From: Chloroflexi bacterium UBA6077
GTDB taxonomy: Bacteria > Chloroflexota > UBA6077
NCBI GenBank assembly: GCA_002436065.1
Contig: DIXP01000038.1
Coordinates: 131,343 to 195,342, forward strand
Length of the DNA stretch: 64,000 nucleotides
Direction: 5' to 3'
The translations under genes were made by a program, and so were the position numbers. Below are positions 17,701-25,247 of the stretch, one piece after another; within the stretch, counting starts at the first letter, position 1, and each line of letters opens with the position of its first letter. Below the pieces are notes generated by a model that had not been told where the DNA came from, made no database searches, and saw only the letters and a list, made by a program, of their open reading frames with translations.

Positions 17701-18421
17701 GCTGCTCGCCGCGCTCTGGCCCGACGCCGACGCCGAGAAAGCAGCGAATCGCATGCGGGTGGAGATGGCCCGCCTACGCTCTCTTCTCGCGCGCCAGGTA
17801 CCGGCGCTTCCCGCTGAAGCCGTGCGCTGCGAGCGGGACGGCACCTGCCGGCTCGATACGGGACGGATCACCTCGGATGTCCACGAGTTCCTGGCTTTGT
17901 GTCGGTCGGCGCCGAAGCTGTCCCCACAGCAGGTGAAGTCTGCCCTACAGCGGGCGCGCGCCCTCTATCGCGGCGACCTCCTCACAGGTCGAGGAGCCCG
18001 CTTCTACGAGTGGGTGGACGACCCTGGTGAAACGGGCGTCTCCCTCCGCGCCAGCTGTCGGGAGGAGTACAACCGAGCGACGCTGCGATTGGCCCACATG
18101 TTCTGTCGGGAGGGGCAGGTTGCGTTAGCCGTGCCGCTCTACAAGAGCCTGCTCAAAGTCGAGCCGACGCTGGAGGATGTGGTCCGAGAGCTCTACCGCT
18201 GCTACCGGCAGCTCGGAGATCTCAGCTCCCTCATCCGGGAGGACCGCCATCTCAGGCAGGCGTTGCGTGAGGCTTACTACGATCCTGAAGACCCCGAGGA
18301 TGACCCGGACCGCTACCAACCCGAGCCGGAGACGGTCGAACTGTTTGATGAGATCCGCAAAGAGGTGGAACGGAAGAGCGCATCGGGCGAAAACGACCGT
18401 GACGCTGTCGGCCAGAGGTGA
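14723..18421 (+). CDS. 1232-residue LysM / FtsK-like (degenerate) / BTAD multidomain membrane protein
   Basis: The start at ATG 14723 is preceded by GAGGAGGGA. Order of parts: three N-terminal membrane helices (about 17-37, 66-88, 122-138); LysM 1 (YTVQPGDTLWAIAERLYG, about 180-240); LysM 2 (YYVVEEGDTLRGIAARLLG, about 249-308); a Pro/Thr/Ala linker; a fourth helix (about 386-405). A cytoplasmic FtsK/SpoIIIE-like block follows, whose P-loop position reads LIAGLPGGGAEAVL (about 567-580), without the GKS/T residues needed to bind nucleotide. Next come an acidic linker and a C-terminal OmpR/PhoB-like winged helix plus bacterial transcriptional activator (BTAD) domain (about 945-1190). LysM binds peptidoglycan or glycans, and BTAD is a regulator module. 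A membrane protein linking wall state to a transcription-type module fits a sensor role (inference). It closes the pilus operon. Confidence 0.82.
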   Translation: MDRTSSIDQARQQPGYLGLVGLIVGLALGALALYVAAGPPHLPRELPDWDIVVLTLQGSSVPLDVLAYVLTTAAWAVWFWIIVSLALRLVVVGADALTRGATWTRTLRALSDRITLPVVRRLVDGAIVAIIVVNLAARPAPSASAASLMPSTVVTAIHESGESRADISEVQQDGEQRPIEYTVQPGDTLWAIAERLYGTGHEYPRLVEANAGRQMPDGRRFTKAGVIHPGWVLVVPLPARAVEEVGGHAYYVVEEGDTLRGIAARLLGDEARWQTIFDLNCGAARLEDGRVLRDPDLIWPGLRLRVSSATQGSAENPSASVEGSPTLTGDAPDAAPAPTPSPVSPLADATAAAIESTTVPTPTPTATSFVAGEPEPTSTEGAVSELLYGVAGMAAVGGAVLLARRRVRRSLSEPPIPTECEPPPSDDFAEAEFARVLTHQLHGGEVEPVVLIAQHALRFLSEHGLDDVAVITARQGRNLTALTLSTGLLAQPRLLELVERFASRLGGKALTSLTPDHDVLLQMAGPRLVGLLTPSPDGRVEAPCLLPLGVLPKGDTVYANWHELGHVLIAGLPGGGAEAVLTSVISALVSHCRPEELRLWTVASRRNVPTQLQHLPHQCSGLVDPGDHAQVNRVLDHVRTELVRRMRAAEEGPGKEVTTRRAEPEVVLVIGEVGEVEDDGATLDLIGVHGPEHGVRLLAATTDAAALGEDVLAHFGTRLVLQTLDDGESIKLVGQPNAADLGSGDLLFRIDGRLPVRARGFRVSADHLGELVRLTRGAYSDRPSATATTAIGPDTAEAEVLPGGDEGSVGPDGEDVTARGLEGGSSESVVENTGRPPSLVVDHGASRTRDGFATSATVDAVVLLQGAPDAVPVGAPPEDEQPSNEHQSAILPAEAAAIESGEPSASTEVEDTADGHSVRVGVLEATVAADGRPDNDEPAAGGALVHVTCFGEFVVSNGDHEIEPSIDDRVCFKSFELLAFLASHPDGAVSKDRLLAALWPDADAEKAANRMRVEMARLRSLLARQVPALPAEAVRCERDGTCRLDTGRITSDVHEFLALCRSAPKLSPQQVKSALQRARALYRGDLLTGRGARFYEWVDDPGETGVSLRASCREEYNRATLRLAHMFCREGQVALAVPLYKSLLKVEPTLEDVVRELYRCYRQLGDLSSLIREDRHLRQALREAYYDPEDPEDDPDRYQPEPETVELFDEIRKEVERKSASGENDRDAVGQR

Positions 18422-18458
18422 TCCATAGCCCCTTGTGTGTTTTGAAGTTCCTGCGCTC

Positions 18459-18725
18459 ATGCTGCTGCTCACCGTAGCGGTGATCGCTGATCGTCGTCGA
18501 CGAAAAGTGCCGGCGCGGGTCACGCCCGGCGACGGGAGCGCTGGGCCGCTTATGGCTGCTGGCTTTGGGTAGGAGACGCTCCAGTTGAGCCTGCTCGGGC
18601 TTATGGCGGGCGCGCTGATCCTGCTTCCCTTCACCCTCGCCGGTGGGTTTGGTGAGGGCGACGCGCTCTTGCTGGCGGCAGTCGGCGCCTGGCGGAGCTG
18701 TCAGTTCGTCCTCTTGACGGCCTGA
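18459..18725 (+). pseudogene. TadV/CpaA prepilin peptidase, 5' part, with in-frame TAG
   Basis: One frame from ATG 18459 reads MLLLTVAVIADRRRRKVPA, then a TAG at 18570-18572, then LSLLGLMAGALILLPF, AGGFGEGDALLLAAVGAW and TGA at 18723. The IxD-R--K-P pattern and the GxGD motif (GEGD) are the two aspartate sites of A24 prepilin peptidases, and LLAAVGAW is the usual sequence after GxGD. The segment between the two sites is shortened and the gene ends early. The missing C-terminus is found at 20731-20820. It lies where a tadV gene is expected, just after the pilus operon. Confidence 0.75.
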
Positions 18726-18755
18726 TGTGTGGCGTTCGCCGGTGCTGGCTTAGTA

Positions 18756-18870
18756 CTAGTTTTCGGTGCGAAATGCACTCTAGGAGACCGTGCCAAGCCG
18801 AACTTGGCCATATTGGCTGGACTGCACCGGCCCGAATCGATGCCGTGGCCCATTTTGCACCGGAAACTAG
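18756..18870. repeat. 115-bp inverted-repeat unit
   Basis: CTAGTTTTCGGTGCGAAATG (18756-18775) is the reverse complement, with two mismatches, of the 20 bases at 18851-18870. The 75-base interior contains a further short palindrome (gccaagc..cttggc). It lies between the broken prepilin peptidase and a broken orphan gene, and looks like a miniature element or an element end. No target duplication is clear. Confidence 0.6.
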
Positions 18871-18909
18871 ACGTCTTCATAAGGTCGAAACTTAACAAAT
18901 GAGGCAGAT

Positions 18910-20509
18910 TCAGGCGGCCTCCTGGAGCTTCGCGTAGTCGATGATCGCGTCGAGTTGGTGGGCGACCTCCTGCAAGGCATCAGCCAGCGGCCGAGGGATT
19001 GGTTCCTTGGCATCGAAGGAAGCGAAGGTGGTGCGGAAGACACGAGCGTTCAGCTTCGTGAAGAGTAGTGCCACCTTGTAACCATAGGGAGTGATCAGGT
19101 AGCGGTGGGTCTTGGGCACTCGCCAGAGGATACCCTTGAGCCGAAGTCGCCGCAGGTCGTGGGTCATCTGGCTGGGCTTGTAGGCCGAGAGGTCCACACC
19201 GAGATAGGCGGCCACCTGCTGGCGAAGGGTCTGGTGAGTGAGGCCGCTGGTCAGGTGCAGGAACAAGAGGAGGGCAGCCAGGAGGGCCATCACTCGGGTA
19301 TCCCCGAACTTCAGCCCTAGCGCCCGTTGACCATCAGCCGTGATGGTAGGCTGCACTACTCGGTCCACACTATCCTTCGACAGTGTGCAGTCCTGGCTCA
19401 CCCGTTGGACGTCCAGGAGACGTCGATTGACCTCTCGTCCGATCTGTTGAAGGTAGCCCAGGTTGGAGATGTCCTTGCCGACTCTCAGGTCCGTGGGATC
19501 GTTGATGGTGGTCTCGGTGCGGAGGGCACGCCCCTCCTTGAAGTACTGCTTGATGTGACAGCTCTTGTACTGGAGGTGGAGGCTGGGGACCACCCCCTCC
19601 TGGATGACCCGGGTCCGCATGAGTCCTGGGGTGTCTTTGCGAACCCGTCGCTCGAAGACCAATTGGATGCGGTCAGGTCTTCCCAGGTCGAGGTTCTCCC
19701 GGATCACCTCCTCGAAGAACTCCCGGCCTCGGACAGGCTCTGAGAAGACCTGGGTGCGGCTAGTCTCCACCTGCCAGACGGAGAGGCGATGCCGATAGCC
19801 CGAGTGGCGGTCGTTCTCAGTTAGAGGCATGGGGAGCTGGGCAACCCCACTTATCGAAGAAGGCCTGGATCTGCTCGGTGCCCAGTCGGTCACAGATCTC
19901 CTGGAGAGGATCGGGCTCGGGGCATGAGAGGAAGCCGTTGCCCAACGCCTCGAAGGGGATCTCTGCCTTGTGCAGCTGCTGCTTGGCCCACTCATGGCCG
20001 TTGAGGCACACCTTGATGGCAAAAGGGGCGTAGGTGCACACCTTGATGAAGGCAGGGCCAAAGTCCTCGTCCTGGAGATAGAAGTAGTAATGGTTCACGC
20101 ATACAGACTGGCGGGAGAAGTCGAAGCGCACCATGTTGCCTTCGGTCCTCTTATGGGCCTTAAAGGCTTGGGCTTTCTCCTAGGCGATGCCGATGAAGAC
20201 CACCCCTTCGGCCGTGGTGAAGGATTGCCGTTGCTCGGCAGCGACATCGTCCTTACGCACTCCTGGCTGGAAATAGAGGATGGGGACGCTGTGCTCCTCC
20301 GCAAAGGAGCGCACGGAGCGAACGAAGGACTCTCCCATCTGCTGCAACAGGGCGGGCGAAGGGATGGTGTGACCCCGATGTTGGGTAAGAAAGATCACGA
20401 GGCCCCACGACATCTGCAAGCTGGGAACGTAGCCGTTGAGATAGATCCGATCCAAGGACTGTACTTCCAAGGTGACGTGCTGGCGCAGCAATTCGTTGAT
20501 GGTGCACAT
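18910..20509 (-). pseudogene. conserved orphan protein, broken by one stop and one frameshift
   Basis: Reading from ATG 20509: MCTINELLRQHVTLEVQSLD, then ...RIYLNGYVPSLQ...VVFIGIA, an in-frame TAG at 20180-20182, and the same frame continuing EKAQAFKAHKRTEGN, SRQSVCVNHYYFYLQDEDFGPAF and KVCLNGHEWAKQQL to near 19830. A one-base shift then leads into QLPMPLTEND, YRHRLSVWQVETSRTQVF, GREFFEEVIRENLDLGRPDR and so on to 18910. Joined, it is about 530 residues. I recognise this as a widespread family of unannotated proteins of this length that behaves like mobile cargo, but I know of no assigned function. A C-terminal winged-helix-like stretch (MTHDLRRLRLKGILWRVP) is visible. It separates the two halves of the prepilin peptidase. 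Confidence 0.7.
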
Positions 20510-20594
20510 GGCGAACCTCCTGCACCAGCCATTCTAGCAACTAGATGAAGCGTATAGACTCCCGCCACTGGGCGGTTTGAGGCGGAGCTTCGTT

Positions 20595-20723
20595 AGTACT
20601 ACAGCAGCACTTGACCGGTTCTCAGCCTGGTGGGCCACTTCCTGACGGCTACCTGTGGCAGGTTTACTGATAGAGCCAGGCTAGTCGATTCTGCGGCTGA
20701 CCCGCAAGTGCTGCTGTAGTACT
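20595..20723. repeat. 129-bp hairpin element with 19-bp perfect inverted ends
   Basis: AGTACTACAGCAGCACTTG at 20595-20613 is repeated as an exact reverse complement at 20705-20723. An inner pair (agcctgg / ccaggct) extends the hairpin. The nine-base word TTAGTACTA at its left edge (20593-20601) also occurs at 18750-18758 beside the other inverted-repeat unit. A direct repeat therefore brackets the orphan pseudogene. MITE-like or element terminus; no coding potential. Confidence 0.7.
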
Positions 20724-20730
20724 TAGCAGC

Positions 20731-20820
20731 CGTGGCCTGGCGAGCGAACAGCGGACGTTCCCCTACACTCCGGCCATTGTCCTCGGCGCGGCGCTTGCGC
20801 TCCTGATCGTGGAACGGTGA
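20731..20820 (+). pseudogene. TadV/CpaA prepilin peptidase, detached 3' end
   Basis: The frame RTFPYTPAIVLGAALALLIVER followed by TGA is the characteristic end of prepilin peptidases, where an F/LPY-PAI-LG motif starts the last membrane helix. It lies 2.0 kb beyond the rest of the gene (18459-18725). The intervening DNA is the orphan pseudogene with its flanking inverted repeats. Roughly 40-50 residues between the two pieces are missing, so deletion accompanied or followed the insertion. Confidence 0.65.
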
Positions 20821-20964
20821 GCAACCGAGCGTTGGTCGGCATAGGCATACCTCCCAAACCGGATCTCGCGGCGGATTCCGCTTGGGTAAGCGGTCATCTA
20901 TCCCCCAGCCGAAGAAACGTTACTCCTATCTTCGGGAATCTCTTGCGCAGCTCAAGGATACTAC

Positions 20965-22111
20965 TAAGCACTCCACCGTTGTGATGGCGTAGAATCAATG
21001 GTAGGAGGAAACCTGCCTTGATTCGAGTCCAACTGAGTGTTGAGCAGCGGGAGGAGTTGCGAGCCCGCACCCATGAGCGAGGTATTGATCCCCGCACCCA
21101 CGGCTGATTGGAGATGATGCGGCTGGCGGACGCTGGGTGGAACATCCCTCGGATTGCTCGGCAGCTGGGATACCATGATCAGACTGTCCGTAAGTACATC
21201 AAGCGGTTCCTTGAGGGTAGCTTTGACCGACTGCCTGATAAGCCCCACCCAGGGCCACGATCTAAGGGCACTGAAGAGCTGCTTGGGGCGATAGAGCGAC
21301 TCATCGACGAGTCGGATCGCACCTGGACCACTCCCCAGTTGGCCAACTGGCTGGAAGATGAGTTCGGTGTTCGGGTCCATCCGGACCATCTCGCCCGACT
21401 GCTGCATAAGTACCGTTTCAGTTGGAAGCACACCAAACGCTCCGTGGCCCACAAGCGCAAAGACCCCGACCTCCAAGCAGCCAAAGAAGCAGAGCTGGAG
21501 GTTCTCAAAAAATCAGGCCCGGAACGGTGAGATCGACCTGGTCTTCTTGGACCAGAGCGGCTTCTCGCCCACCATGCCCACCGGTTACAGTTGGGCTCTC
21601 ATCGGTGAGCGGAAGAGCGTTCCCTACGAGGCCCTGGAAAGCCGGAGAGTGATGTGGTTGGTGCCTTCTTTCCCTTCAATCCCGCTGGCCCCAACCTAGT
21701 CTTCGAGAGCCGGTCGAGCGGCGAGGGCAAGTACGACGCTGGCGCCCATCTGCGCTTCGTCCACAAGGTGGCGGAGTTGCCCTCTGTCTTGCCCGAAGGC
21801 TACCGTCGGGAGCGCCCCTGTGTCATCGCCCTGGACAATTACTCGGTCCATCACAGTCAACTGGTCAAGGACAAGATACCGGCCCTGGAAGCCGCTGGGG
21901 TGCGTTTCTTCTTGCCGCCCTACAGCCTAGAGATGAACGCTATCGAGCCCCTCTGGCGATAGGTCAAGTACCAGGAACTGCCGGAACGCAGCTACAAGAC
22001 GGCCCAGGCGCTGAAAACCGCCGTGGACAAGGCACTCACCAAACCGGCGGAACAGCTCAAAGAAATCAGGCTCGTCCCAGAAAGTGATGCTAACCTACGT
22101 TGGAGCGCTTA
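20965..22111 (+). mobile_element. IS630-family insertion sequence, decayed
   Basis: The transposase ruin is bounded by inverted ends: CTAAGCACTCCACCGT at 20964-20979 and, reading inward from the other side, CTAAGCGCTCCAACGT at 22112-22097 (14 of 16 identical). If the element begins at the AGC after TA, a TA dinucleotide sits at both borders (20965-20966 and 22110-22111). That is the target duplication expected for IS630/Tc1-mariner elements. Internal length is about 1.14 kb, normal for the family. Confidence 0.78.
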
Positions 22112-22112
22112 G
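21018..22112 (+). pseudogene. IS630-family transposase with two stops and two compensating frameshifts
   Basis: From TTG 21018 (GGAGGAAA upstream) the protein reads LIRVQLSVEQREEL, then TGA at 21105-21107, then the HTH region MMRLADAGWNIPRIARQLGYHDQTVRKYIKRF and an IS630 linker. The frame is lost at an A6 run near 21510. In the next frame LVFLDQSGFSPTMPTGYSW gives the first catalytic Asp. The original frame returns near 21665 with VGAFFPFNPAGPN, ALDNYSVHHS (second Asp) and NAIEPLWR (catalytic Glu), followed by TAG at 21960-21962 and the usual VKYQELPER tail. All DDE residues are still recognisable, but the gene cannot make a full product without multiple recoding events. Confidence 0.85.
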
Positions 22113-22199
22113 GAGACCACAAGCGGCGTTTTGGCAGACCTCCGAGGGTGTTGGTTGGAGATAGAGGAGTGTATACGCCCAGCAACTAGGCACTGATGA

Positions 22200-22740
22200 T
22201 CTAGCGAGATGAGACCAGATACGACCGCATCGTCGAGGAACTGGGCAACGTGGCGGTTTGGGGCGACGGCTGCGAGGTGTCGGTGCTCGCGGATGGGGGC
22301 AGGCAGGGCGGATATCCTGGTAGCGGTGACAGGCGACGACGAGGATAACCTGGTCTCCTGCCAGGTGGGTAAAGCGCGATTCTAGATTCCAAGGACGATC
22401 GCCAGGATCAACAACCCCAAGAACGTGCGGCTGTTCCGGCTCCTTGGGGTGGACGTGACCGTCAGTGCCACGGACATCTTGCTTTCGATGATCGAGCATG
22501 AGATGCCGAAAGGCGCTTCTTCATCTGCTCGAAATCAAGCATGTGGGGGTCGAGATCGTGGAGGACGTGCTCGATGATCGGTCCAGAGAGGAAGGGAAGA
22601 GCATCAGCGAGTTGCAGTTGCCTTGGGATTCGTCCATCCTGGTGGTGATCCGGAGCGGGGACTTCTTGATCCCCTCGGGCCAGTTGGTGCTCCAAAGCGG
22701 GGATGAACTCATCGCCCTCTGCAGGGCCAAGCAGGAGTAG
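22200..22740 (+). pseudogene. trkA: TrkA-type potassium-channel RCK protein, shattered
   Basis: Pieces of an RCK_N/RCK_C protein occur in different frames: RYDRIVEELGNVAVWGDGCEVSVL, then DILVAVTGDDEDNLVSCQVGKARF followed by TAG, then TIARINNPKNVRLFRLLGVDVTVSATDILLSMIEHEMPKG. The last 80 codons are intact from KALLHLLEIKHVGVEIVED to GKSISELQLPWDSSILVVIRSG and GDELIALCRAKQE. The NAD-binding half is missing its first ~40 residues. At least two frameshifts and a stop are needed to explain the pieces. TrkA regulates TrkH/G potassium uptake; no trkH is nearby. Confidence 0.8.
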
Positions 22741-22965
22741 AACCTGAGGACAGCGCTGCTCGGACCGTCCTAGCCCTTTCCCGCCTTGAATCAACCCCAC
22801 TGAGTACGTGATGCATCAATAGAAGGTGCCGGTGAAGTGGTGGTCGTTGCATCAGAATGGATGTCGGTATGGATGTCGGTGAGTCTAATCCAAGCAGTAG
22901 ACCATGCAGTCTGAAAGACAGAGCGAGCCGGCAGGCGCGAGGCAGTCCTCGTAGTCGTCAAAAGG

Positions 22966-23035
22966 GTCTGTGGATAAGTGGGCAGGTCGTAGCGCAGCGA
23001 CAGCGGAGCGTAGAGCTGTCCACTTATCCACAGAC
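22966..23035. repeat. 16-bp perfect inverted repeat at the transposase 3' end
   Basis: GTCTGTGGATAAGTGG (22966-22981) pairs with CCACTTATCCACAGAC (23020-23035). The second arm contains the transposase stop codon. Read on the minus strand, the hairpin is followed by CCCTTTTGAC, so it may act as a weak factor-independent terminator for the transposase. Confidence 0.6.
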
Positions 23036-24213
23036 CACCCCAGCCTTTCGGGAGAGTTCTCGCCTGGTGTCCATGGGGAGCTCTGCGAGCTTCCACAGCA
23101 CCTCCAGGGTATCGTCGATCTCTCTTTTCAGCTGCACAAGGTTGGTCCTGCGCAGTATCCCTTCCAGCCGTAGCCTCTCCTCCTCGCTCAGCACCCCTGA
23201 CTCGATCAGTCGCTGATAAGGAGTCCTCGCCTTGTCGTAGCGCTTGACCACCTTGGCTCCTATCCTCTCCTTGCTCACCAACTTGCTGATCGGCTGAAAG
23301 AAGTTTGTGTACAGCCTCAATGACCGGTAGAGCTTCTCTATCTGCTGGTAGGCTGCCTTGGTCGTATACCTGTCATATCCCACAAATCTCCGTATCACGC
23401 TACCGTTCTTCTGCTCCACATAGGCCTGGTCGTTCTTCCTGTAGGGCCTGCCTCTCGTGAAGTGGACCCCACACCGTTGAGACCAGGGGTACAGGACATC
23501 GTTCAGGAATTCCCCTCCGTTGTCGGTGTGTACCTCCTTCATGGGGAAGGGAACCTCCCTCCTTATCCGATCCGCTGCCCCGCCCACCCGATCCTTGCCC
23601 TTGCCCCACCTACCCTCATCTCACTCCAACCTGTAGCCACGTCCACAGCCATCAAGCTGTTCAGGTAGAACCCTTCCGTGCTCTCCCCACAGTGGGCCAC
23701 CAGGTCCATCTGAAAGCTCCCAGCCTCCACCCCTTTCCACTCCCCAAAGCTCCTTATCGGCACCAATGCCTTGATGGCCGAACTTGACCTGCTGCTCCCC
23801 CAGGGCTTACGCAGGGTCGATCGCCGGTAGGGCCTCAACAGCCTGTCGATGGTGGCCGACTTCAACCGGAGCAACTGGCTCTTTACCTCGGGCGACAAGT
23901 CGATCTCCCCGTGAGCCTCCATCGACTCGAGCAACGTCGGGATCAATCCCTCCAGATTCTTGGAGCAGATCCTGTGCACCGTCTCCCATAGCCGCCTTAG
24001 GGCCTCGGCTACTCCAACACTGTACTCGCGAGGGCGACCTCGCCGACCAGCGGTAGGGACGGGAGCCTTGTTCAGTAACCTTATGGCAGAGTCTCGATGG
24101 TATCCTGTGATCTTGCAGAAATCCGTCAAGAGCCTTCCCTTCTCCCGCCTCCCAGCACCCAAGTACCCTCTCCGCATCGCCTCCGCGTACTCCCGTATGC
24201 TCATCGGCGTCAT
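23024..24213 (-). pseudogene. integrase-core (DDE) transposase, frameshifted
   Basis: From ATG 24213 (MTPMSIREYAEAMRRGYLGA; longer starts at 24255 or 24276 would cross the element end) the protein has an HTH-like N-terminus, KITGYHRDSAIRLLNK and RRGRPREY. The catalytic domain starts at FQMDLVAHCGES (first Asp). The frame breaks near 23590, where GWSEMRVGG should run on. The other frame carries VHTDNGGEFLND (second Asp) and YVEQKNGSVIRRFVGYDRY (Glu). Rejoined length is about 400 residues, consistent with the integrase-core transposases common in Chloroflexota. One frameshift is the only clear lesion. Confidence 0.8.
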
Positions 24214-24295
24214 CGCATCTCCATCCCCCACCGACAGGATTTCTGATGCAACCATACCCTCTTCACCGACAATCATTATGATGCGGATCGAAGTA

Positions 24296-24324
24296 TTGAC
24301 ATCGCAGACTTTGCTCTGTACACT
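24296..24324 (+). promoter_or_regulatory. sigma-70-type promoter for the TauE/SafE operon
   Basis: TTGACA at 24296-24301 is followed after exactly 17 bases by TACACT at 24319-24324, about 35 bases upstream of the TauE/SafE start. The site lies just outside the insertion sequence. An exact -35 and a 4/6 match at -10 make it a reasonable but unproven promoter. Confidence 0.5.
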
Positions 24325-24358
24325 GCACTACAAGCAATATGGTTGCCGGAGATGCAAC

Positions 24359-25120
24359 ATGCTGGCCAGCGACCCGCTCTCCCTGTCGGCGGCCTCTCTC
24401 ACCGTATTCGTTGCCGGAATACTCCAGGGCTTGACGGGTTTCGGATTCGTCATGGTGGCCTTGCCTGTTCTCCTGTTCCTCCTAGATCCTCCACGGGCAG
24501 TGTCGTTGAGCCAAATCCTCGGGTTGACAGCCTGTCTGCTCATGACGGGAGGGTTGAGGAAGAAGCTGCAGCTAACGGAAACCCTCATCTTGATCGCTGC
24601 GACTCTTCCCGGCATCTGGCTAGGAGCTGCGGCGCTGATGCTCTGGCCGCCGACAATCATCAAGATGCTGGTAGGGGCAACGGTCGTGGGTGCTTCCATT
24701 CCTATGCTCAGCGGCTTCAGCCGTCCTTTCAAGCACGAGCGATTGGCGGCGGTCGGCGCAGGAGCGATCTCCGGCTTGCTCCAGGGCAGCACTGGACTCG
24801 GGGGGCCTCCCGCCGTGATCCTCCTTACCAACCAAGGATGGCCCCGTGAGGTCTTCCGGGCCAGCATATCCCTCTTCCTGGCGGTAATCAGCATTATTAC
24901 GCTCTCGCTCTACCGTCTAAGCGGAGTTCTCACCGATGACACTGCCCTACTTGCGGCGCTTCTTCTTCCGGCGCTTGTTCTGGGTCTCTTCACTGGAATG
25001 CGCCTGGCTCCCAAAGTAAACGTCCAGCTCTTTCGGAAGATGGTGAACCTCCTAGTGCTGGCAACCGGACTCATGGCGCTGTGTACTGCGACACTAGCAT
25101 ATATCGGAGCGCCTCGGTGA
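24359..25120 (+). CDS. TauE/SafE-family sulfite/anion exporter
   Basis: A 253-residue protein with about eight membrane helices. The N-terminal half carries AGILQGLTGFGFVMVALPVLLFLL and the second half the repeat AGAISGLLQGSTGLGGPPAVILL. These two G-FG/G-GGPP repeats are diagnostic of TauE/SafE permeases, which export sulfite, sulfoacetate or other organic anions. The start at ATG 24359 has CGGAGA upstream; a longer reading frame from 23960 would run back through the insertion sequence. It is first in a five-gene plus-strand run of catabolic genes. The true substrate is open: sulfonate metabolism is one option, but no sulfonate-specific enzyme is certain here. Confidence 0.85.
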   Translation: MLASDPLSLSAASLTVFVAGILQGLTGFGFVMVALPVLLFLLDPPRAVSLSQILGLTACLLMTGGLRKKLQLTETLILIAATLPGIWLGAAALMLWPPTIIKMLVGATVVGASIPMLSGFSRPFKHERLAAVGAGAISGLLQGSTGLGGPPAVILLTNQGWPREVFRASISLFLAVISIITLSLYRLSGVLTDDTALLAALLLPALVLGLFTGMRLAPKVNVQLFRKMVNLLVLATGLMALCTATLAYIGAPR

Positions 25121-25247
25121 GAAACGAAGACAGCCCGCGCCTGGACCCAAGCTGATCGCATCCAGATCAAGTGAGTTGTATGTGCGTCTGGTCGAGCTTT
25201 ACTCAGGAATTACGCAGAGTGCTCTGAGTTAGTGGCGGAGGTCATCT

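Larger units (their letters stand above)
22846..24252 (-). mobile_element. insertion sequence with 12-bp perfect terminal repeats and integrase-core transposase
   Basis: GTTGCATCAGAA begins the element at 22846-22857, and its exact reverse complement ends it at 24241-24252. Further inward, TGTCGGT recurs at matching distance on both sides, so the inverted end is about 20-25 bases with mismatches. The 1.4-kb body holds a single frameshifted transposase gene on the minus strand. The right end also has a tandem 12-bp repeat (atggatgtcggt twice, 22857-22880). I see no flanking target duplication. Confidence 0.72.

Noticed and set aside
22966..23035. Two TTATCCACA boxes in opposite orientation, resembling DnaA sites of a replication origin
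   Set aside because: They are the two arms of a 16-bp inverted repeat at the 3' end of an insertion-sequence transposase, one containing its stop codon. No dnaA, dnaN or AT-rich unwinding region is present.
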